Notes: generated from the sequence alone by a model not told the origin. Positions 54,105 to 63,784 are shown, counted from the stretch's first letter. The stretch is DNA of 64,000 bases from Algoriphagus marincola DSM 16067 (GCF_000429405.1 NZ_KE386898.1:253631-317630); one strand, 5' to 3'. Numbers and translations: made by a program.

Positions 54105-54121
54105 CTACTTACTCGATAGGG
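54105..54121 (+). promoter_or_regulatory. Candidate Rrf2 operator upstream of sir
   Basis: CTACTTACTCGATAGGG repeats the CTA-N9-TAGGG layout of the site at 50373-50389. With its left flank it forms a 19-bp dyad CCCTA-N9-TAGGG (54103-54121), 18 bp before the sir ATG. This suggests that sir-cobA has its own regulated promoter. Confidence 0.4.
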
Positions 54122-54139
54122 AAATAAAACTATTACGCT

Positions 54140-56239
54140 ATGCAAAGCTTTCGAACCGAACTGGAAAACCCCCTTGTAGAAAAGGATATTGTTGAGTTGG
54201 AGCGAAAAATCGCGCTTTTCCAGGAGGGGAAAATCGACGAGGAGAAATTCCGTAGTCTTCGCCTTGCCCGAGGTGTCTATGGGCAGCGACAGCAAGGTGT
54301 GCAGATGGTTCGGATTAAGTTGCCTTATGGAAGAGCCACTTCTGCTCAGTTGAGACGGATTTGCAAGGTTTCGGAAGAGTACTCCACCGGAAGGCTACAT
54401 ATCACGACCCGACAAGATATTCAAATTCACTATGTGAGTTTGGATCGAACGCCAGAGCTTTGGGCAGAATTGGAGCGAGATGATGTCACGCTTCGCGAGG
54501 CCTGCGGCAATACGGTTCGCAATGTCACCGCCTCCGAAACTGCCGGTATCGATCCCAAGGAACCTTTTGATGTGACTCCATACGCTGATGCCACTTTCCG
54601 TTATTTCCTGAGAAATCCGATTTGCCAGGAAATGGGGAGGAAATTCAAAATGGCATTTTCTTCCTCAGATGAAGACACCGGCTTGGCTTACATGCACGAT
54701 TTGGGCTTTATCCCAAAAGTGAAGGAAGTCGATGGGAAACAGGTTCGAGGGTTTAAAGTACTACTAGGAGGAGGTTTGGGTTCTCAGCCTCGACATGGAG
54801 ATCTGATCACGGACTTTTTGGAGACGGAGCAGTTGATTCCCTTTATCGAAGCGGTATTGCGGATTTTTGATCGGCATGGGGAAAGGGCCCGAAGAAATAA
54901 GGCCCGGATGAAGTTTTTGATCAAGGATTTGGGAATTGAGACCTTTTTGGATTTGGTAGAAAAAGAGAAAAAAGCCCTGCCTTTTCAATCCCATCCGCTT
55001 TCCCTTGAAAATCAAGAAGAAAAACCGCTACCCAACCCCCCAAAAGTCAAAGTCAGTTCTTCTGAATTGGGTTTGGATTTTGAACTTTGGAAGCTGACCA
55101 ATGTGCTCCCGCAAAAGCAAGACGGTTACGTTTCCATTGGGGTCCGAGTGCCTTTGGGAGATTTTTATCTAGATCAAGCAAGGCCTCTGGCAGATTTGGT
55201 GGAGGAATATGCCGCAGGGGAAATTCGATTTACCCTTCGACAGAATATTTTGATTCGGGATGTTCGGGAGGATTTGATTCCATTCTTTTTTCAGGAACTG
55301 AAAAAAATCAATCTGGCTCAGCGTGGCTATAATTCTCTGGGTGATATCACCGCCTGCCCCGGTACCGATACCTGCAATTTGGGGATTGCCAGCTCAACGG
55401 GAATTGCTGTAGAGCTTGAGAAAGTAATTCAAGAGGAATATCCGCAATACCTCAAAAATCAGGACTTAGTCATCAAAATCTCCGGTTGCATGAATGCCTG
55501 CGGGCAGCACAATATGGCTCATATTGGTTTTCAGGGGATGTCCATGCGTGTAGGGAAGACGGTTTTTCCGGCACTCCAGGTTCTTTTAGGTGGGGGGAAT
55601 CTCGGAGATGGAAATGGGCGCTTTGCTGATAAAGTAACCAAGATTCCCAGCAAAAGAGGACCTCAGGCACTTCGGATTTTGTTGGATGATTTTGAGCAAA
55701 ATGGGAATGATCTGGATTTTCTGGAATATTATGATCAGCAGGGACAAATGTATTTTTATGATTTGCTGAAAGAATTAGCAGATCCGGCCGGTTTGGAAGA
55801 TTCGGATCGGATTGATTGGGGGAGAAAGGAAAATTATGAGGTAGCCGTCGGGGTGGGGGAATGTGCAGGAGTAGTGATTGACTTGGTGGCTACCCTGCTG
55901 TTGGAGGCCAAAGAAAAGCTCGACTCAGGTCAGGAAGCCCTAGAACAGGGGCGATGGTCAGACAGCATTTACCACCACTATGCCGGGCTGATCAATGCTG
56001 CCAAGGCACTTTTGCTCAGCGAAGATATCAGCACAAATAGCTATGCAAATATCATCAAGCTATTTGATGAAAAATTGGTCGATACGGGTAAAATCCAGCT
56101 GGATGGCACTTTCGCAGAGAAGGTCTATCAGATCAATCAACAGGAGCCCAGTGAAGAATTTGCCAGCGCTTATGCTAAGCAGGCTTTGGAAATCTATGGA
56201 TTGCTGAAAAGCTATCGGGAAGAGGAGGTAGAGGCATGA
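54140..56239 (+). CDS. Siroheme sulfite (nitrite/sulfite) reductase with C-terminal HEPN-like domain
   Basis: A 699-residue cytoplasmic enzyme for six-electron reduction of sulfite to sulfide. Two ferredoxin-like/SIR repeats (for example LPYGRATSAQLRRICKVSEEYSTGRLHITTRQDIQIHYV and VGVRVPLGDFYLDQARPLADLVEEY) surround the siroheme and [4Fe-4S] ligands: Cys406 and Cys412 (CPGTDTC), and Cys450 and Cys454 (CMNAC). Beyond about residue 570 comes an all-helical segment with a HEPN-like pattern (KLDSGQEALEQGRWSDSIYHHYAGLINAAKALLL), not part of ordinary sulfite reductases. No CysJ flavoprotein is adjacent, so ferredoxin is the likely donor. Context in the cys cluster favours sulfite over nitrite. It overlaps cobA by four bases. 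Confidence 0.9.
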   Translation: MQSFRTELENPLVEKDIVELERKIALFQEGKIDEEKFRSLRLARGVYGQRQQGVQMVRIKLPYGRATSAQLRRICKVSEEYSTGRLHITTRQDIQIHYVSLDRTPELWAELERDDVTLREACGNTVRNVTASETAGIDPKEPFDVTPYADATFRYFLRNPICQEMGRKFKMAFSSSDEDTGLAYMHDLGFIPKVKEVDGKQVRGFKVLLGGGLGSQPRHGDLITDFLETEQLIPFIEAVLRIFDRHGERARRNKARMKFLIKDLGIETFLDLVEKEKKALPFQSHPLSLENQEEKPLPNPPKVKVSSSELGLDFELWKLTNVLPQKQDGYVSIGVRVPLGDFYLDQARPLADLVEEYAAGEIRFTLRQNILIRDVREDLIPFFFQELKKINLAQRGYNSLGDITACPGTDTCNLGIASSTGIAVELEKVIQEEYPQYLKNQDLVIKISGCMNACGQHNMAHIGFQGMSMRVGKTVFPALQVLLGGGNLGDGNGRFADKVTKIPSKRGPQALRILLDDFEQNGNDLDFLEYYDQQGQMYFYDLLKELADPAGLEDSDRIDWGRKENYEVAVGVGECAGVVIDLVATLLLEAKEKLDSGQEALEQGRWSDSIYHHYAGLINAAKALLLSEDISTNSYANIIKLFDEKLVDTGKIQLDGTFAEKVYQINQQEPSEEFASAYAKQALEIYGLLKSYREEEVEA

Positions 56240-57018
56240 GAGCAACGATCAATCCCAAAGTAACGCTTGTTGGTGCAGGCCCTGGGGATCCGGAATTGAT
56301 GACTTTGAAAGGAATTTTGGCGCTGAATACTGCTGATGTGGTTTTGTATGATGCACTGATTGATCCTGTTTTATTGAGGCATGCACCGAAGTCAGCCATC
56401 AAAATCTTTGTTGGTAAGCGTGTAGGCAAGCATTCAAAGCCTCAGGAAGATACCAACCAACTCTGTGTGAACATGGCAAAAAAGCATGGCCATGTAGTCC
56501 GACTTAAAGGTGGTGATCCCTTCGTCTTTGGTCGGGGAGGAGAGGAAATCGAATACATCGAAGCCTTTGGTATTTCAACATCTGTCATTCCTGGAATCAC
56601 TTCCGCTGTGGCTGTTCCAGCAGCAGCCGGAATTCCCGTAACCAAACGCGGTGTTTCTGAGAGTTTCTGGGTGGTGACAGGCACGACTACAGCGGGTGAG
56701 CTTTCCAGAGACTTAGCATTAGCTGCCCAGTCCACAGCCACGGTAGTAATCTTGATGGGAACCAAAAAATTGGCTGAAATTGTAAAAACCTATCAAAAGG
56801 CTGGAAAAGCCCATTTGCCGGTAGCCATTATTCAAAGTGGAACAACTCGAGAAGAAAAAATAACCGCAGGATTTATCTACGACATCGAACAAAAAGCCCA
56901 GGAAAACAAAGTCGAAGCTCCGGCAGTGATCATTGTGGGTGAGGTGGTAAGGGAAAGTATGAGACTGGCGGAGGTTTATCGTATGGCTGTTTCAACGATC
57001 AGTATGTGTTCTGAGTGA
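56236..57018 (+). CDS. cobA: Uroporphyrinogen-III C-methyltransferase
   Basis: A 260-residue SAM-dependent methyltransferase making precorrin-2, the first step towards siroheme. Motifs: VGAGPGDPELMTLKGILALNTADVVLYDALI, VRLKGGDPFVFGRGGEEIEYI, VIPGITSAVAVPAAAGIPVTKRG and IVGEVV. The ATG at 56236 overlaps the sir stop (ATGA), coupling cofactor synthesis with the enzyme that needs it. It corresponds to the methyltransferase half of CysG, the other half being encoded separately at 57266. Confidence 0.96.
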   Translation: MRATINPKVTLVGAGPGDPELMTLKGILALNTADVVLYDALIDPVLLRHAPKSAIKIFVGKRVGKHSKPQEDTNQLCVNMAKKHGHVVRLKGGDPFVFGRGGEEIEYIEAFGISTSVIPGITSAVAVPAAAGIPVTKRGVSESFWVVTGTTTAGELSRDLALAAQSTATVVILMGTKKLAEIVKTYQKAGKAHLPVAIIQSGTTREEKITAGFIYDIEQKAQENKVEAPAVIIVGEVVRESMRLAEVYRMAVSTISMCSE

Positions 57019-57265
57019 TCAATTTAAAGATATGCTACGCGAGATATGGATAAGATACTAAAAGATATGTTGTCTATCTCAGCGCTAGAGGGATCTCAGT
57101 TTATCTGCGCAGCTATCTTTTTTAAGATATCCTTGGCAGTTATTGGAAGACCCTTCAAGATAACTTCTATCTCGATCCAGCCATATCCTGACTTATCTGC
57201 GAAGCTATCTTTTAAACCCTTATTAACGAAGCCTTGCTTCTTGTGTCTAACCTCTAAAATCTAAA
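57019..57265 (+). repeat. Intergenic repeats between cobA and the CysG-N gene
   Basis: Two direct copies of TTATCTGCGMAGCTATCTTT (57101-57121 and 57193-57213; M is C or A) lie 92 bp apart, and an inverted relative is near 57030-57055. A 72-codon open frame crosses the region but looks like repeat-derived noise. Nothing else is seen. Confidence 0.5.
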
Positions 57266-57880
57266 ATGAATCATCTCTACCCCATATTTCTTAAAGTCCA
57301 TGAGCTCAATGTCCTTTTGATCGGTGGAGGTTTTGTGGCAACTGAAAAGCTGGAATTTCTGCTTAAATCAAGCCCTGAAGCTCAGGTGACCGTGGTTTCC
57401 AAGTTTTTCCGCCCCGAGTTTTTGGAATTGGCGGAAGGAAAAGAAAGCGTTACGCTCATCGAAGATGCCTATCATGAAAAATACTTGGGCGGAAAGCATC
57501 TTGTCATCGCAGCCACGGATGACAAAGCAGTTAATCTACAAATCCGGAATGAGGCAAAAGAGCGCTTTCTTTTGGTGAATGTAGCCGATACCCCCGAGCT
57601 ATGTGATTTTTACTTAGGTGGCATCGTGACCAAGGGAAACCTAAAAATTGCTATTTCTACCAATGGAAAATCCCCCACCACAGCCAAGCGGCTTCGTCAA
57701 TTGCTGGAAGAAGTACTCCCTGAGGAAATTGATGATTTATTGGAAAACCTGAATGCCTATCGGGCTATGCTCAAAGGGGATTTTGAGTACAAGGTCAAGG
57801 CCATGAATGAGGTGACGGAGGAGTTGGTCCGAAGGGAGGCAAGACTCGAGAGACAAGAAGCTAGACTTGAAAAGCAATAG
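57266..57880 (+). CDS. Precorrin-2 dehydrogenase / sirohydrochlorin ferrochelatase (CysG-N/Met8 type)
   Basis: A 204-residue enzyme for NAD-dependent oxidation of precorrin-2 and, in many members, iron insertion to siroheme. The NAD-binding motif LLIGGGFVATEKLEFLL follows the start LYPIFLKVHELNVL. VIAATDDKAVNLQIRNEA, LLVNVADTPELCDFYLGGIVTKGNLKIAISTNGKSPTTAKRLRQLLEEVLP are family-typical. The C-terminal 20 residues form two charged repeats (EARLERQ-EARLEKQ), an odd coiled tail. It completes siroheme supply with cobA and ends in a terminator. Confidence 0.93.
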   Translation: MNHLYPIFLKVHELNVLLIGGGFVATEKLEFLLKSSPEAQVTVVSKFFRPEFLELAEGKESVTLIEDAYHEKYLGGKHLVIAATDDKAVNLQIRNEAKERFLLVNVADTPELCDFYLGGIVTKGNLKIAISTNGKSPTTAKRLRQLLEEVLPEEIDDLLENLNAYRAMLKGDFEYKVKAMNEVTEELVRREARLERQEARLEKQ

Positions 57881-57905
57881 CTAGTAAGTAGTCTGAAGTT
57901 TTGAT

Positions 57906-57942
57906 AAAATCACATCTGAAGTTCCGATTTTGTGATTTTTTC
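57906..57942 (+). terminator. Terminator of the siroheme/sulfur locus
   Basis: AAAATCACA/TGTGATTTT forms a perfect 9-bp stem with a 16-nt loop and a following T-tract, 25 bp after the CysG-N gene. It can also act against the convergent DUF885 gene. Confidence 0.75.
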
Positions 57943-57993
57943 ACGTTTTCGGAAGATAAAGTGTGATTTTAAGCTCTTGGTCCTTCGAACCGT

Positions 57994-59646
57994 CTACTTC
58001 CCTTCCAAAGGGTCGACACCAGTCATTTCCCAATGTCCCAAGGCGATTGGAATACTTCCAATCCCGTTCAGCTGATCAAAAAAGTTCCGAAGCCGAAATA
58101 CCTCTCCTTTTTCTTCTTTGATTCTAGCAAAGTCAGCCAAAGCATTTTCCAAAAGATATTTTCCGGTAATGTAGCTCGAACCGTAGCCCGGCTGCCGCAT
58201 GTAGAGATGTTGCTCAAATAGCAAGAGTTCCTTTTCTGTTTTCATCCAACCTCTCGGTGTGTAATTCGAGTGAATTCCTCCTGCTTCTACCATGGTCATC
58301 TCATTGGCTTGAGCATACAATGAACCCAGTCCCCTTGCTGCCCGCTGAGCTATCATGATGTACACAATTTCCCGCGATCGGGGCGAATCCTCATACAAAC
58401 CCGCATCCATAAACATCTCTTCCACCGCAGTGGCGGTTCCTTCATTTCTACTATCGAAAATATTATATAAGAGAGGGCCTCTTCGAATCAGGCTTTCATG
58501 AGGTTCATTATCCATGATCGCCAACTCAAACCAATGATAAAAATGGGAATAAAGTGGCAGTGGATCGATGTGCATCCCTATCGTAAAGAAGTTCCGCCTT
58601 TCTTCCGGGACAAACCTACCCCTGTGCTTGCGCAATGCTGGCTCAAAGTAGTCTTTTACGGTCAAAATCTCCTCTTTCTCCAGAAAATTCATCATCTTTT
58701 GAATGGACTTTTCGGTCAGCTGCTCAAATTCCTCTGGAGTATTTGCGGCCTCCAGTGGAGGGAGGCCTCGGTTTTGGTGTTCTTCCAGTTTCAGCGAACT
58801 CCAGGCTCTTGCCAATTCCCGCTTCAAGATCATCACCTCATCTTCCCAAGTTAAAGGCACCAAATGGACATTTTGGAGATACCAGGTATAATTCTCCTTC
58901 CCGATTCCCGACGGCCCGTCTTTTTTGGGAGCCTCTGCCTCCAGCCAAGCCACGAAGTCTTCGGTAGAGGCTTGAGCTTCTTCTATGGCTTTCTTCAAGT
59001 CGGGATCTTTGGTTAGATCCGCTAAAACCAACATATTTTGCAGGTCTTCGGCCTGCTTCTCGATTGTCGGTATTCCTGCTGCCCAAAGCTCTTTGGCATT
59101 TCCCGTAAGGTTGATTTTGGCTTGCGTGTTTAAAGCTGGGATCGAGCGTAATTCAGCTAGAAACTTTGCTTTGCCACTTTCATCCAATGGAAATGAATAT
59201 TGCCATAGCTCTAGTACTTTGTGATGCGTAGGGCCTTCGTGGTCGGGTACATCACTTCGCTCCATCCAGATTGATTTGTAAAAAGCCGGATCTCTTTCCC
59301 AAGGCTTTAGAATTCGGTAATTGAAATCAAATCCATTCATTTCTGCCCAAACAATCCTCCAATCTACCTGCTCAGGAATGCTCCAGCCGGAGGTATCCAT
59401 TTGAAGAAGTCTGGTCTGAAGGTCTTGAAATTGAGGCATTCGTTGCTCAAAGGTGACTTTTCGATAGTCTGGAGCCCCTTCATGCAGCGGTGGATTTTCG
59501 AATTCCCTCCATTCTGTAAAGAGTGTTTCCAAATCCGAGTAAGAAGCGGGTTTTTTGCCGAGTTCAGCGGATGAATTTGGACTGTTTTGGCAGCTGAAGA
59601 ATAGAGCTAAAACAAGCAGAGGAAATAATGATAGAAGTCTTCGCAT
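57994..59646 (-). CDS. DUF885-like lipoprotein
   Basis: A 550-residue envelope protein. The signal [19 protein letters not shown] gives a lipoprotein with Cys19. The domain pattern is that of DUF885: [43 protein letters not shown] near the start, and [18 protein letters not shown] and [24 protein letters not shown] near the end. Many DUF885 proteins have an HExxPGHH zinc site; here only [21 protein letters not shown] stands at that place and no HExxH is present. It may be a metal-free or altered hydrolase. It is divergent from metK. Confidence 0.65.
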   Translation of the reverse strand: MRRLLSLFPLLVLALFFSCQNSPNSSAELGKKPASYSDLETLFTEWREFENPPLHEGAPDYRKVTFEQRMPQFQDLQTRLLQMDTSGWSIPEQVDWRIVWAEMNGFDFNYRILKPWERDPAFYKSIWMERSDVPDHEGPTHHKVLELWQYSFPLDESGKAKFLAELRSIPALNTQAKINLTGNAKELWAAGIPTIEKQAEDLQNMLVLADLTKDPDLKKAIEEAQASTEDFVAWLEAEAPKKDGPSGIGKENYTWYLQNVHLVPLTWEDEVMILKRELARAWSSLKLEEHQNRGLPPLEAANTPEEFEQLTEKSIQKMMNFLEKEEILTVKDYFEPALRKHRGRFVPEERRNFFTIGMHIDPLPLYSHFYHWFELAIMDNEPHESLIRRGPLLYNIFDSRNEGTATAVEEMFMDAGLYEDSPRSREIVYIMIAQRAARGLGSLYAQANEMTMVEAGGIHSNYTPRGWMKTEKELLLFEQHLYMRQPGYGSSYITGKYLLENALADFARIKEEKGEVFRLRNFFDQLNGIGSIPIALGHWEMTGVDPLEGK

Positions 59647-59799
59647 GAGTTTTTGAGGATAGATTTAGGAAAGATAAGTGCTCCTTCTCCAGAATGCAAG
59701 ATTTGAGGAGTTCGGATTATGGATCATTGTCTTCCTTTTCCGCTGATCAGAAAATGGGATAAGGTTTCGTTTGAGGTTTTTTATTTCCCCTAGTTCCAC

Positions 59800-59807
59800 T
59801 AATTTTG
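59800..59807 (+). promoter_or_regulatory. Candidate -7 box of metK
   Basis: TAATTTTG fits TAnnTTTG and lies 35 bp before the metK ATG. A TTTG at 59770-59773 is upstream but at 26 bp is further than usual. The leader shows no recognisable SAM riboswitch. Confidence 0.4.
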
Positions 59808-59842
59808 GGCACCATTGAAAAACGCATCAATAATCTAGATTT

Positions 59843-61096
59843 ATGGCATATTTATTTACCTCAGAGTCAGTATCTGAGGGGCATCCGGACAAAATTGCTG
59901 ATCAAATTTCCGACGCATTGATTGATAACTTTTTGGCCTTTGATCCGAGTTCCAAAGTAGCTTGCGAAACCCTCGTGACCACAGGGCAGGTCGTTTTGGC
60001 AGGGGAAGTCAAATCCGATATTTATTTGGATGTACAAAAGATCGCCCGAGATGTAATCAACCGAATTGGTTACACGAAGAGTGATTACATGTTTGAAGGG
60101 AATTCCTGTGGCGTGCTTTCTGCCATTCATGAGCAGTCTGCTGATATCAATCAAGGAGTAGAACGTCAAAATCCTGAAGAGCAGGGTGCAGGCGATCAAG
60201 GAATGATGTTTGGCTATGCGACGAATGAGACTGAAAACTACATGCCGCTGGCTTTAGACCTTTCTCACCGGATTCTTCGCGAATTGGCTGCCATGCGTCG
60301 TGAAAATAGCGAGATCACTTATCTCCGTCCGGACTCTAAGGCTCAAGTGACCATCGAATACAGCGATGATAATGTGCCGCAGCGAATCGAGGCGATTGTG
60401 ATTTCAACTCAGCATGATGATTTCGACACAGAGGAAGCCATGTTGGCCAAAATCAAATCCGATCTGATTTCCAAGCTGATTCCTAGAGTAAAAGCTCAAC
60501 TTACTGAAGATATTCAAAAGCTTTTCACTTCGGATATCAAATACCATATCAATCCAACCGGTAAATTCGTCATCGGTGGACCTCATGGCGATACTGGATT
60601 GACGGGAAGAAAAATCATCGTGGACACCTATGGTGGAAAAGGCGCTCACGGTGGAGGAGCATTCTCTGGAAAAGATCCTTCCAAAGTAGACCGTTCGGCG
60701 GCCTATGCTACCCGTCACATTGCCAAAAACATGGTTGCTGCGGGAGTGGCTGACGAGATGTTGGTACAAGTGTCCTATGCAATTGGAGTGGCTGCACCGA
60801 TGGGGATCTACGTGAATACTTATGGTACTTCGAAAGTAGGAATGACCGATGGGGAAATCGCTAAGAAAATCGAGCAACTCTTCGATATGCGTCCTTATGC
60901 CATCGAACAGAGACTAAAACTCCGCAATCCTATCTATGAAGAAACTGCTGCTTATGGACATATGGGCAGACAGAGTGAGGTAGTCAGCAAGACCTTCTTT
61001 TCCCCGTACCGGGACGAAATTACGCTTGATGTAGAGCTCTTCACTTGGGAAAAGCTGGATTTTGTGGATCGGATTAAGACCGCTTTTGGAATTTGA
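59843..61096 (+). CDS. metK: S-adenosylmethionine synthase
   Basis: A 417-residue methionine adenosyltransferase producing SAM from methionine and ATP. Motifs: [23 protein letters not shown] at the start (catalytic His), [12 protein letters not shown], the P-loop-like [12 protein letters not shown] as [21 protein letters not shown], and [22 protein letters not shown]. Length is slightly above the usual 380-400, mostly by an insertion around 160-200. It is a single-gene unit with its own -7 box and terminator. SAM feeds the CobA reaction encoded nearby. Confidence 0.98.
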   Translation: MAYLFTSESVSEGHPDKIADQISDALIDNFLAFDPSSKVACETLVTTGQVVLAGEVKSDIYLDVQKIARDVINRIGYTKSDYMFEGNSCGVLSAIHEQSADINQGVERQNPEEQGAGDQGMMFGYATNETENYMPLALDLSHRILRELAAMRRENSEITYLRPDSKAQVTIEYSDDNVPQRIEAIVISTQHDDFDTEEAMLAKIKSDLISKLIPRVKAQLTEDIQKLFTSDIKYHINPTGKFVIGGPHGDTGLTGRKIIVDTYGGKGAHGGGAFSGKDPSKVDRSAAYATRHIAKNMVAAGVADEMLVQVSYAIGVAAPMGIYVNTYGTSKVGMTDGEIAKKIEQLFDMRPYAIEQRLKLRNPIYEETAAYGHMGRQSEVVSKTFFSPYRDEITLDVELFTWEKLDFVDRIKTAFGI

Positions 61097-61115
61097 TTTT
61101 AGCTTTTAGAAGCTT

Positions 61116-61143
61116 AAAACCCCGAGGAAACTTGGGGTTTTTT
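61116..61143 (+). terminator. Rho-independent terminator of metK
   Basis: AAAACCCC pairs with GGGGTTTT around GAGGAAACTT, followed by more T residues, 19 bp after the metK stop. Confidence 0.85.
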
Positions 61144-61356
61144 CTTTTTAAAGCTATTATACCTAAGATTGCCTTTAATGTCTGAAGTTTTTTATAGTTT
61201 TTAAAATTTCATGAAAGAGGACCTTCTTTTTGAGATTAAGGTTTTGTGAAATACGAGTTTCAATTCCCTTTCCCGCTCATTTTTCCTATCTTTAAGCATA
61301 TCACCTTTTTCTAAAGAGGGAAAAACCCTTTTCATGTTTTTAACCTAAAACCTACT

Positions 61357-63528
61357 ATGGCAAAAACCATAATTGTATCCAACAGACTTCCTATTTCACT
61401 TCGTCACCGCAATGGCCGTTTTGAGTTCAAACCTTCAGCAGGTGGTTTAGCTACCGGCCTTGGCTCCATCTACAAATCCGGTGAAAATATCTGGATTGGC
61501 TGGCCGGGAAATACGGTCGAAGATCCCGAGCAACGGGCAGAAATTATTCTTGAATTACACGATTTAAAAATGGCCCCGGTATTCCTTACCCGGGAAGATG
61601 TAGAGCAGTTTTATGAAGGTTTCAGTAATGAGACACTCTGGCCTGCATTTCATTACTTCACCCAATACATGAGCTACAATCCCGATCACTGGGAAGCTTA
61701 TGTCCGCGTCAATCAGAAGTTTTGTGATGCCATCTTAAAGAAGGCAGATGCGGATGATACTATTTGGGTGCACGATTATCAGTTGCTTCTACTGCCGCAA
61801 ATGCTCCGGGAGGTTCTTCCCAATGCGACGATTGCATTTTTTCAACACATTCCTTTCCCATCCTATGAGATCATTCGGATGATTCCTTGGAGAAAACAAC
61901 TTTTGGAAGGGGTTTGCGGTGCAGATTTGATTGGCTTCCATACCTATGATGATATGCGTCACTTCCTAAGTGCCGTGGGCAGAATCACCGGCCTTTCCAG
62001 TGAAAGTGGATACATACAGGCGGAGAATCGCATCATCAATGTGGATTCATTCCCGATGGGAATCGACTACGATAAGTTTGCCAAGCAGGCCAAAAGTCGA
62101 AAAACTCAGCGCATTGTTCAGGATTTTAGAAAGCAGGTTGGAGACCAAAAGCTGATCATCACGATCGATCGATTGGATTATTCCAAAGGAATTCCCCAGC
62201 GTCTCCATGCTTTCACCAAGCTTTTGCAAGACCACAAGGAACTCCACGGAAAAGTCTCCATGATTATGGTCGTAGTACCTAGTAGAGACAAGGTTCAGTC
62301 TTATAAAGAGTTGCGCGAGGAGATCGATTTACTGGTAGGCCGGATCAATTCCGAGTATTCCACCTTGAATTGGGTGCCCGTTCATTACTTCTATCGAAGT
62401 TTTCCATTCGAAGAGCTCAGTGCCTTCTACAATATGTCGGATATCGCTTTGGTCACACCACTTCGGGACGGGATGAATCTAGTCTGCAAGGAATATGTGG
62501 CGAGCAGGACAGATCAAACGGGCGTTTTGATACTTTCTGAAATGGCTGGAGCATCCAAGGAACTTCAGGATGCAGTCCTAGTCAATCCCAATAATCAACA
62601 GGGAGTAGTGGATGCGATTTATGATGCGCTGACTATGGATCCGAAGGAACAAAAAGAACGAATTGCTTCCCTTCAGTCCAGTTTGAAAAAGTATGACATC
62701 TTTCAATGGGTGAAGGTCTTTATGGACCGAATCGAGCATGTGAAAGAAAAGCAGGCCGAACTTACCTCGAAAGATGTAGACAGCAAGGTGATTAATGAAA
62801 TTGAAAAATCCTTCAAGTCCGCTAAAAATCCAGTACTATTCCTGGATTATGATGGGACTTTGACTGGTTTTGTGGCAAATCCCCAGGATGCCAAGCCGGA
62901 TACCGAATTGAAAGCCATTGTCAAGGGATTAAGTGAAAAAGCACAGGTAGTAATCATTTCTGGAAGAGATAAGGACACCTTGGGAACTTGGTTCAAAGGT
63001 CAAAATATCGATATGATTGCCGAACATGGAGTATGGGTCAAACGAAAAGAAAATAAAGGGGACTGGGAGCTCTATGCAGATGTGGACGACAGTTGGAAGG
63101 AGGATATTCGATCAGTGATGGAATATTATGTCCTGCGGACTCCCGGGGCATTTATCGAAGAAAAGCATCATTCCCTTGTTTGGCACTATCGCAAGGTAGA
63201 AAGCGGATTGGGTGATCTACGAATGCGCGAACTTTTCAGCCATTTGAAATACATGGCTCGTGGACATAATCTGCAGGTGCTGGAAGGAAATATGGTCCTG
63301 GAAATCAAACGGCCTGATATTAATAAAGGTAGGGCTGCCACAGCCCTGATGAAAGGTCAGGAATATGATTTTATCCTAGCAATAGGGGATGACTGGACCG
63401 ATGAGGATACTTTCAAAGTCATGCCAAAAAGCGCCTATACCATACGTGTGGGATATGCCTACACGCAGGCTAATTACAATATCAAATCATTCCGACAGGT
63501 GAGAAATCTCTTGGGTAAGTTGATTTGA
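61357..63528 (+). CDS. Bifunctional trehalose-6-phosphate synthase/phosphatase (OtsAB fusion)
   Basis: A 723-residue cytoplasmic enzyme making trehalose from UDP- or other NDP-glucose and glucose-6-phosphate. Residues 1-465 are a GT20 synthase: IVSNRLPISL, PSAGGLATGLGSI, HDYQLLLLPQMLRE, FFQHIPFPSYEIIR, ITIDRLDYSKGIPQRLHAF and TPLRDGMNLVCKEYVA. Residues about 490-720 are a HAD phosphatase with the DxD motif at Asp497/Asp499 (LFLDYDGTLTGF), VIISGRD, AEHG and AIGDDWTDEDTF. Both halves look intact, so one protein performs both steps, avoiding free trehalose-6-phosphate. The likely role is osmotic or desiccation protection. Confidence 0.95.
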   Translation: MAKTIIVSNRLPISLRHRNGRFEFKPSAGGLATGLGSIYKSGENIWIGWPGNTVEDPEQRAEIILELHDLKMAPVFLTREDVEQFYEGFSNETLWPAFHYFTQYMSYNPDHWEAYVRVNQKFCDAILKKADADDTIWVHDYQLLLLPQMLREVLPNATIAFFQHIPFPSYEIIRMIPWRKQLLEGVCGADLIGFHTYDDMRHFLSAVGRITGLSSESGYIQAENRIINVDSFPMGIDYDKFAKQAKSRKTQRIVQDFRKQVGDQKLIITIDRLDYSKGIPQRLHAFTKLLQDHKELHGKVSMIMVVVPSRDKVQSYKELREEIDLLVGRINSEYSTLNWVPVHYFYRSFPFEELSAFYNMSDIALVTPLRDGMNLVCKEYVASRTDQTGVLILSEMAGASKELQDAVLVNPNNQQGVVDAIYDALTMDPKEQKERIASLQSSLKKYDIFQWVKVFMDRIEHVKEKQAELTSKDVDSKVINEIEKSFKSAKNPVLFLDYDGTLTGFVANPQDAKPDTELKAIVKGLSEKAQVVIISGRDKDTLGTWFKGQNIDMIAEHGVWVKRKENKGDWELYADVDDSWKEDIRSVMEYYVLRTPGAFIEEKHHSLVWHYRKVESGLGDLRMRELFSHLKYMARGHNLQVLEGNMVLEIKRPDINKGRAATALMKGQEYDFILAIGDDWTDEDTFKVMPKSAYTIRVGYAYTQANYNIKSFRQVRNLLGKLI

Positions 63529-63727
63529 TGCTAAATTGTGATTATCGGAAAATGATGCCAGTTGATCTCTTTTCTTTGGATGGCTGGCTGGAAGCAGAAA
63601 GATTGAAGATCGAAGCTCCTAAATTCTGAACTCCGGTGCTTATTCTCAGCTACCTTTGCCAAGTAGAAAACAGATGAAAAATATCCAAAAAATTACGATA
63701 GGCTGTATTTGGTTTATTTTGTCAGGC

Positions 63728-63784
63728 TGAGCGAAGTCGAAGCCAATTGTTTGCTTTTATTCAGCAACGTTTCGACTTCGCTCA
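63728..63784 (+). repeat. Inverted repeat with TGAGCGAAGTCGAA arms
   Basis: TGAGCGAAGTCGAA at 63728-63741 pairs perfectly with TTCGACTTCGCTCA at 63771-63784 around a 29-nt AT-rich loop. TTGTC/GACAA-like flanks may extend it. It lies in the 285-bp gap between otsAB and the next gene and could act as a terminator or be a dispersed repeat. No gene is seen in 63529-63813. Confidence 0.6.

Noticed and set aside
55850-56239. HEPN toxin of a toxin-antitoxin pair
   Set aside because: The HEPN-like segment is fused in frame to the reductase and has no adjacent antitoxin gene.
57046-57264. 72-codon open frame between cobA and the CysG-N gene
   Set aside because: It runs through direct repeats, has no recognisable domain or start signal, and its composition is that of the repeat region.
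59647-59842. SAM riboswitch upstream of metK
   Set aside because: No recognisable SAM riboswitch core or conserved pseudoknot pairing was seen in the leader.
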